Origin: Bacilli bacterium
GTDB lineage: Bacteria > Bacillota_I > Bacilli_A > RFN20 > CAG-449
Length of the DNA: 18,432 bases
Assembly: GCA_900755065.1 (NCBI GenBank)
Contig: CAAEFC010000001.1
Location: 1-18,432 of the forward strand
Direction: 5' to 3'
Position numbers and translations under genes: made by a program. The notes beneath the pieces were generated by a model. It was not told the origin of the DNA and ran no database searches. It was given only the letters and a program-made list of their open reading frames with translations. Below are positions 13,829 to 18,432 of this stretch, piece by piece (positions within the stretch are counted from its first letter, which is position 1; every line of letters begins with the position of its first letter).

Positions 13829-14760
13829 ATGAATGTGATCGAAGTGAACCACCTCACCAAAGATTACGGTTCGGGACGCGGCGTGTTCGTGTCGACCTCC
13901 GCGTCGAAAAAGGCGAAGTTTTCGGATTTCTCGGACCGAACGGCGCCGGTAAATCGACGACGATTCGTCACTTGATGGGTTTTTCCAAGCCCGATCAGGG
14001 CGAAACGAAGATCTTCGGCAAACCTACGTTCGTCCGCTACCACGAAATTCTTTCCGAAGTCGGCTATATTCCGGGCGAAATCGCTCTGCCGGCCGGCTTG
14101 ACCGGCTGGGGATTCATCGACATGATGCGCGAATTGAAAAAGCGACCGAAAAAGGACCGTCTGGACGAAATGCTCCGACTTTTTGAACTGGACGACGCGG
14201 TTCTGAAAGGCGAAACCAAGCGCATGAGTCTGGGCGTCAAACGCAAACTGGCCGTCGTCACCGCTTTTATGAGCGATCCGGAAGTGCTGATCCTCGACGA
14301 ACCCACCAGCGGGCTGGATCCGGTCATGCAAGAAAAATTCATCGCTTTCATTCATGAAGAAAAGGCGCGCGGAAAAACCATTCTGCTGTCCAGTCACATC
14401 TTTTCCGAAATCGATTCGACATGCGACCGCATCGCGATCATCAAGGACGGCCGGATCGTCTCCGAATTCATCGCCGACGATCTGAAACACGCCAGCAAAA
14501 AATACTATACGATCCGTTTCCGAAGCGAAAAGGATTTGAATGGGTTTCTCGAAAACGTCCGCTCCGTCGCTTCCGTCGAAATCCTGAACCGGAACAGCAC
14601 CCGGCTCGACCTGTCGCTGGAAGATAAGGACCTCAATCGCGTGATTGCACTGCTTTCCGATTACGACATCGGACAATTCAGCAACCGGCTGGAAACGCTG
14701 GAAGATTATTTCATGAAATTCTATCGCGAGGACAAAGACTTCGGAGGTGCATTGAAATGA
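13829..14760 (+). pseudogene. ABC exporter ATPase 1, disrupted by a 1-base frameshift
   Basis: ATG at 13829, behind AAAGGA, opens MNVIEVNHLTKDYGSGRGVF, which matches the start of the second ATPase. After the Phe codon (13886-13888) the frame is lost. The family sequence DLRVEKGEVFGFLGPNGAGKSTTIRHLMGF continues in the next frame from about 13891. Comparison with the second ATPase (GIFGIDL) indicates one missing G near 13889. Unshifted, the frame stops at a TGA about 48 codons in. Downstream, all ATPase motifs are intact: Walker A, the signature-like MSLGVKRK, Walker B with LILDEPTSGLDP, and the H-loop SSH. The end, ATGA, overlaps the start of ATPase 2. This is either a true pseudogene or a sequencing error. 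An alternative start after Walker A would give a dead protein. Confidence 0.8.
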
Positions 14761-15671
14761 ACGTCATCGAAATCGAAAACCTGACCAAGGATTACGGAAA
14801 CGGTCAGGGCATATTCGGAATCGATCTTACGATCGCTCAGGGCGAAATGATCGGGTTCGTCGGAACCAACGGCAGCGGCAAAACGACGACGATCCGAAGC
14901 ATTCTCGGCTTTTTGAAACCGACCGCCGGGCAGGTTCGGGTCAACGGGCTGACTTCGTGGGAACACGCTTCCGAAATCGTCCGAAACATCGGTTACGTTC
15001 CCGGGGAAATCGCCTTTCCCGATCTGAAAACCGGCATCGACTTTCTGAAATGCCAGGCGGAATTCCTGAAACTGACCGATATGCGTTACGCGAACGAACT
15101 GATCGAAAAACTGCAACTCGATCCGCGCGCCAATCTAAAAAGAATGAGCAAGGGAATGAAGCAGAAAACCGCGCTGGTCGCCGCGCTGATGAACGATTCC
15201 CCGATTCTTCTTCTCGATGAACCGACCACCGGACTCGATCCGCTGATGCGGGTAACCTTTCTCGACATCATCCGGAACGAGCATCGGAAAGGAAAGACCA
15301 TTTTTATGAGCAGTCACCTGTTCGAGGAACTGGAAACCACCTGCGACCGCGTCGCCTTGATCGACAACGGGAGGATCATCGACATCGCCGACATGAAAGC
15401 GATCCGGAACCGTCCCGAACGCGATTTCAAAATCGAATTCAAGAATCGTTCCGACTTTGAGGCCTTCCGCAAAGAAAACTACCAAATCGTCCGCACGCAG
15501 GAACAGTACTTTCAGGTAACCGCCCGGATTCCCAATGAAGAAGCCGGAAGATTGCTGCGGACTCTGAAAGCGTATGACGTGAAATTCATTTCGGAACTTC
15601 CGTATACGTTGGAGAAACACTTCAAAACGATTTTAAAAGAAAAAAAGGAGGAAATCGGAAATGTTCAGTAA
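14757..15671 (+). CDS. ABC exporter ATP-binding protein 2
   Basis: A 304-residue ATPase of the CcmA/drug-export class. It has Walker A (GTNGSGKTTT, about residues 36-45), a signature MSKGMKQK, Walker B with LLLDEPTTGLDP and the switch His in MSSHLFEEL. The C-terminal extension of about 80 residues is usual for exporter ATPases that pair with ABC-2 permeases. Its start overlaps the stop of ATPase 1 (ATGA), and its own end overlaps the permease start by 11 bases, so the three genes were built for coupled translation. It is closely similar to ATPase 1 (shared MNVIE, LTKDYG, GYIPGEIA/GYVPGEIA), which points to a tandem duplication. It is intact, but both of its likely partners are damaged, so its present activity is doubtful. 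Confidence 0.93.
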   Translation: MNVIEIENLTKDYGNGQGIFGIDLTIAQGEMIGFVGTNGSGKTTTIRSILGFLKPTAGQVRVNGLTSWEHASEIVRNIGYVPGEIAFPDLKTGIDFLKCQAEFLKLTDMRYANELIEKLQLDPRANLKRMSKGMKQKTALVAALMNDSPILLLDEPTTGLDPLMRVTFLDIIRNEHRKGKTIFMSSHLFEELETTCDRVALIDNGRIIDIADMKAIRNRPERDFKIEFKNRSDFEAFRKENYQIVRTQEQYFQVTARIPNEEAGRLLRTLKAYDVKFISELPYTLEKHFKTILKEKKEEIGNVQ

Positions 15672-17335
15672 AGCCCTTTTCAAACAATCCTGCAAAGCGA
15701 ACGGAACGATGTGGACCATCATCACGTTCGCCGTCTGCCTGATGCTCGCCTGCGTGATGCTCATCAGCGGAAACGGCAAGATCGGCGAGACGAAAAACGC
15801 CGTTCAGGATACGATCATCACGCAAGAGATCGATTCGTCCCTCAAAAAACGCGCTTTGAATTACTATTTGACCGATCTCGACGGATTGGAGGAATTCGAT
15901 GCCCGGTTTGCCGAAAACGCGACGGAAGCGTTCGTTTACTCCGCGAAGATTTCCGCATGGGAAGAACAATGCCCGAACGCGGAAAACTACCCTTCCGAAG
16001 AAGAATTTCAGACTGCTTATGCGCTGTGGGCGAACGCGATGCCGGAACCGGATAGCGAAGTCTCTTCCCTTTATGCCGGATACTACCAAAACTGGGCAAG
16101 CAGCCAGCCGGAACGCGAATCCTTCTCTTCCGACGAAGCGTATCAGGCCGCGCTGAACCTCTGGAAAGGACAGCATCCTGCGCAAAACGGAGGTGCGATT
16201 CAGGCGGCTTACGTGCTTTCCTGATCCCAAATCCAGACCTACATGCTGGAATACGCCTCGAACATCGACGAAACGTACACGCCGGACTCTCCGGAAGCGC
16301 AGGAATTGCTCGGCACGGTCCTGTTCGCCCTCAATCCGAACGGAACTTTCGACGAATTCTATCAGAATCTCGGTGAGACGGTTCCGGAAGAATACGATAT
16401 CCTTTCGTTAGTTTCCTGCATTCAGTCGGGCGAAATCGAAACCTATCTGAACGGCGACGAACGGAACGCCTACCGCGCAATCCGCTCTTCTTCCGCCGCT
16501 TCCGTCTTTCTTTCGGGAAACATGACCGACGACGAAAATGTCGAAAAAATCGTCGCCGAACTGTCTTCTTACGGCGTAACGAAGGAAAAGTACGATCGGT
16601 TCGGCTACACATACGATTCGATCAAATACATGTCGCAGAATACGATCCTCACCTATCGGAGTCGGATCGATTACGAAACCGAAATTCTCGACGAACGCCT
16701 GAGCGCAGGCGAAATCACCGAAGAAACCTACCCGATCGAATGGCAGAAAGCCAATCAGAACCTGATCGGCGACATTACCGACAGCCTTCTCAGGACAGGT
16801 CGACAGCGGCTCGATGGCTTACGTTCTCTCGACGTCCACGAAGAGAAAAACGGTCGTCTTCACGCAAGGCGTTTATCTGATCGGTTCGCTCTTCGCGATG
16901 TTCGGCTTGACGACCGTGACCGGATGCATTTGCTTATCCCTCGTCAGCGCGGACGTCCGACTGACCTACGGAAAACTGATTCTGCTCAATCTCGGCGCTT
17001 TCCTGGTCCTGTTCGCCCTGTCCGGTCTCTGCTTCCTGACTTCCTGCGTCTTCGATCGGAGCAAGCGGTCAATGTCGATCGGCGGCGGGCTTTCGATCTA
17101 CGCGCTGGTCGCGGCGATGCTCGGACTCTTCGGCAGTCAGGCGATTCCGAGCGTCGTCCGTCTCGATGCGCGGAACGCGTTCAACTGCACGACGATCATT
17201 TCGCTGTTCGACGTCATTTCCATCATCGACGGTACTTCGGCGTTCATCGGAAAACTCTTCATTTTGCTAGGGTTAGGAATCGTGGGCTATCTGCTCGGCT
17301 CCTGGAAGTTCGTCAGAAAAGACCTTCCGCTGTAA
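15661..17335 (+). pseudogene. ABC-2 permease, broken by an in-frame stop and an internal deletion
   Basis: ATG at 15661 opens MFSKALFKQSCKANGTMWTI and a first membrane span (about residues 16-40), followed by a long polar extracytoplasmic region. The frame is cut by TGA at 16222-16224. The same frame continues beyond it (SQIQTYMLEYASNIDETY) to about 16787. There GDITDSLL is followed in another frame by GQVDSGSMAYVLSTSTKRKT (from 16793). In this family the GQVD..SMAYVLSTPTKR segment normally comes after further membrane spans, so a piece with spans appears deleted, with frame loss. Four spans follow (to 17332), and the TAA is at 17333. The likely role was an efflux permease for a peptide or drug with ATPases 1 and 2. 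At most a truncated protein is made now. Confidence 0.85.
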
Positions 17336-17349
17336 AGTAAGGAAAGAAG

Positions 17350-17377
17350 AAAACGGAATTTTCCGTTTTTTTCTTTT
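17350..17377 (+). terminator. Intrinsic terminator of the ABC exporter operon
   Basis: AAAACGGA and TCCGTTTT pair around the 4-base loop ATTT, then more T follow (TTTCTTTT). It lies 14 bases after the permease stop and before the promoter of the last gene. Confidence 0.8.
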
Positions 17378-17413
17378 GCAATCGTCAATCCGAATTTCCT
17401 GCAAGAATGCCCC

Positions 17414-17441
17414 TTGCTTTCCGTGCCGTTTCGTCTATAAT
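17414..17441 (+). promoter_or_regulatory. Sigma-A promoter of the last membrane-protein gene
   Basis: TTGCTT (17414-17419), 16 bases, then a perfect TATAAT (17436-17441). The start is expected near 17448, giving a leader of about 16 bases. It supports ATG 17464 over an upstream ATG at 17407, which would precede the promoter. Confidence 0.65.
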
Positions 17442-17463
17442 GGAAGAAAGAAGGAGAATCATT

Positions 17464-18393
17464 ATGCACAAAACAATCAAGGCCTTTCTCAGCGAACGCG
17501 CTTTTGAAGTGAACGGAAATCAGGGATACGGCGATTGGAACGGATACGAAGTCAACGTTTTCGCCGATCCTTTCAACAACCAAAGTCCGGTCGTCTTTCA
17601 CGTCAGTTGCTTCCTCGACGAAAAAAGCAAGAATCAGGTCGTTTCGCAACTTCAAAAGGCGGACATCCGCTTTTTGAAAGTAACCCCGACGCGTTTCGGT
17701 CTTTCGCTCGGATTCAACGGGTTGACGATCGCGCGTTTAGTCAAGGCTCTTCCCGATCATCTGGAAAGGATTCTGGCGATTCTGAAAGAAAACGGCGCGA
17801 AAGGAAAAGAATACTGTCCGCTGTGCGGCGAAATTCTCGACGCCGAAAACGCCGTTCTCCATTCAGGCGATCACGGGACGATCCGGATCGACCGGAATTG
17901 CTCCGATGCGCTGAAAGCCTCCGCCGAACGGGACGAACAGGCTTTCGCGCAAATGCCGAACAACTACGCAAAAGGCTTTCTGGGCGCACTTTTAGGCGCA
18001 CTCGTCGGCGTTACGATTTTCGTCATCTTGTTCTTTCTCGGCTTTATCTCCGCGCTCAGCGCATTCGTCGCCGTTCTCTTAGGTGCCTATCTGTACAAAA
18101 AACTCGGCGGAAAGCCGAACAAAGCCATGGTGGCCATCGTCTCTTTGACCTCGTTAGTCTCGCTGGTTCTCGCCCTTTTCCTCCTTTACGTTTTGGCCGC
18201 CGGAGGTCTGGCTATCGAAGAGGAACTGACATTGGAAGGTATCGACGCATTCCGCTATTACATGGAAAACAGTCCGGATTTTTCTAGAGAATTTACCTAT
18301 AACCTGATTCTGACCGTCGTCTTCTCGCTGATCGGATGCGGCTATGAAATCTACGCGCTGACGCGCTCGATCCGCCGCAAAAAGGTCCGATGA
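17464..18393 (+). CDS. Membrane protein with N-terminal cytoplasmic domain, function unknown
   Basis: A 309-residue protein starting at ATG 17464 behind AAGGAG with 7-base spacing. Residues about 1-115 look like a soluble alpha/beta domain (FLSERAFEVNGNQGYGDWNG, then a strand-rich part). A CPLCG knuckle lies near residue 119, with another Cys near residue 145 (DRNCSDAL), so a degenerate metal site is possible. Two close hydrophobic spans with Gly-rich turns (GALLGALVGVTIFVILFF and SALSAFVAVLLGAYLY) fall at about 167-215. A third (IVSLTSLVSLVLALFLLYVL) follows, and a fourth lies near the C-terminus before a basic tail (RSIRRKKVR). It is a monocistronic gene with its own promoter. No family is recognised with confidence. 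Confidence 0.75.
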   Translation: MHKTIKAFLSERAFEVNGNQGYGDWNGYEVNVFADPFNNQSPVVFHVSCFLDEKSKNQVVSQLQKADIRFLKVTPTRFGLSLGFNGLTIARLVKALPDHLERILAILKENGAKGKEYCPLCGEILDAENAVLHSGDHGTIRIDRNCSDALKASAERDEQAFAQMPNNYAKGFLGALLGALVGVTIFVILFFLGFISALSAFVAVLLGAYLYKKLGGKPNKAMVAIVSLTSLVSLVLALFLLYVLAAGGLAIEEELTLEGIDAFRYYMENSPDFSREFTYNLILTVVFSLIGCGYEIYALTRSIRRKKVR

Positions 18394-18401
18394 TCTGAAA
18401 G

Positions 18402-18432
18402 AAAAAAAAGAAAAAAAAAAAAAAAAAAAAAA
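18402..18432. repeat. Poly-A tract at the window end
   Basis: After the last gene the sequence becomes almost pure A, broken by two G. On the plus strand it is not a terminator, since it is A-rich rather than T-rich and no stem precedes it. It may be a contig edge or sequencing artefact. Confidence 0.7.

Noticed and set aside
13864..14676. Long minus-strand frame opposite ATPase 1
   Set aside because: The plus strand encodes the complete set of ABC motifs; the minus-strand product is a Phe/Gln-rich shadow.
16222..16224. TGA read as Trp (Mollicutes-type code 4) in the permease
   Set aside because: TGA serves as the terminal stop of ATPase 1 (ATGA overlap), of the superoxide reductase-rubredoxin gene and of the last gene, and TGG is used for Trp throughout. 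The same permease also carries a second, independent lesion.
1..18432. CRISPR arrays, tRNA or rRNA genes, insertion sequences, phage genes
   Set aside because: No regularly spaced repeats, cloverleaf sequences, transposase or integrase motifs, or target-site duplications were seen.

Overview
The window reads as chromosomal DNA of a low-to-medium G+C anaerobic Bacillota (Firmicutes) bacterium. Support comes from strong AGGAGG-type ribosome binding sites before nearly every gene, consensus sigma-A promoters, lipoproteins with LSSC/GC lipoboxes, a CcpA-type cre site and a superoxide reductase. TGA is used as a stop and TGG for Trp, so the standard bacterial code fits. A gut or related Bacilli/Erysipelotrichia-like lineage is my inference only. 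Base composition is near even by eye, apart from an AT-rich gap at about 9660-10015. Most long antisense reading frames are by-products of codon bias.

Region 1 (1-9656, minus strand, transcribed right to left) is one carbohydrate-uptake operon. It runs promoter and operators, solute-binding lipoprotein, two CUT1 permeases, a lipoprotein with two carbohydrate-binding-like modules, a GLUG-type beta-helix lipoprotein, a 1041-residue inverting glycoside phosphorylase of the cellobiose phosphorylase (GH94-like) group, and the start of an MsmK/UgpC-type ATPase that leaves the window on the left. The logic is oligosaccharide capture at the surface, ABC import, and intracellular phosphorolysis to sugar-1-phosphate. 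No secreted glycosidase is visible. The promoter carries a perfect inverted repeat just past the start site and a cre box upstream of -35.

Region 2 (9657-10016) has no convincing gene.

Region 3 (10017-11873, minus) is a three-gene unit with its own promoter and terminator: an SPFH-domain protein with a double zinc ribbon (YdjI-like), a four-span membrane protein, and a zinc-ribbon single-span membrane protein. It resembles a membrane-stress/PspA-partner module.

Region 4 (11894-12972, minus) holds a superoxide reductase fused in frame to rubredoxin, with a retained internal ribosome binding site, and a cytoplasmic protein with five tandem 13-residue Asp/Gly repeats.

Region 5 (13043-17377) has a TetR-type regulator divergent from a two-ATPase plus permease ABC-2 exporter operon. 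The first ATPase has a 1-base frameshift. The permease has an in-frame stop and an apparent internal deletion. The second ATPase is intact.

Region 6 (17414-18432) is a single membrane-protein gene with its own promoter, followed by a poly-A end that may be an assembly edge.
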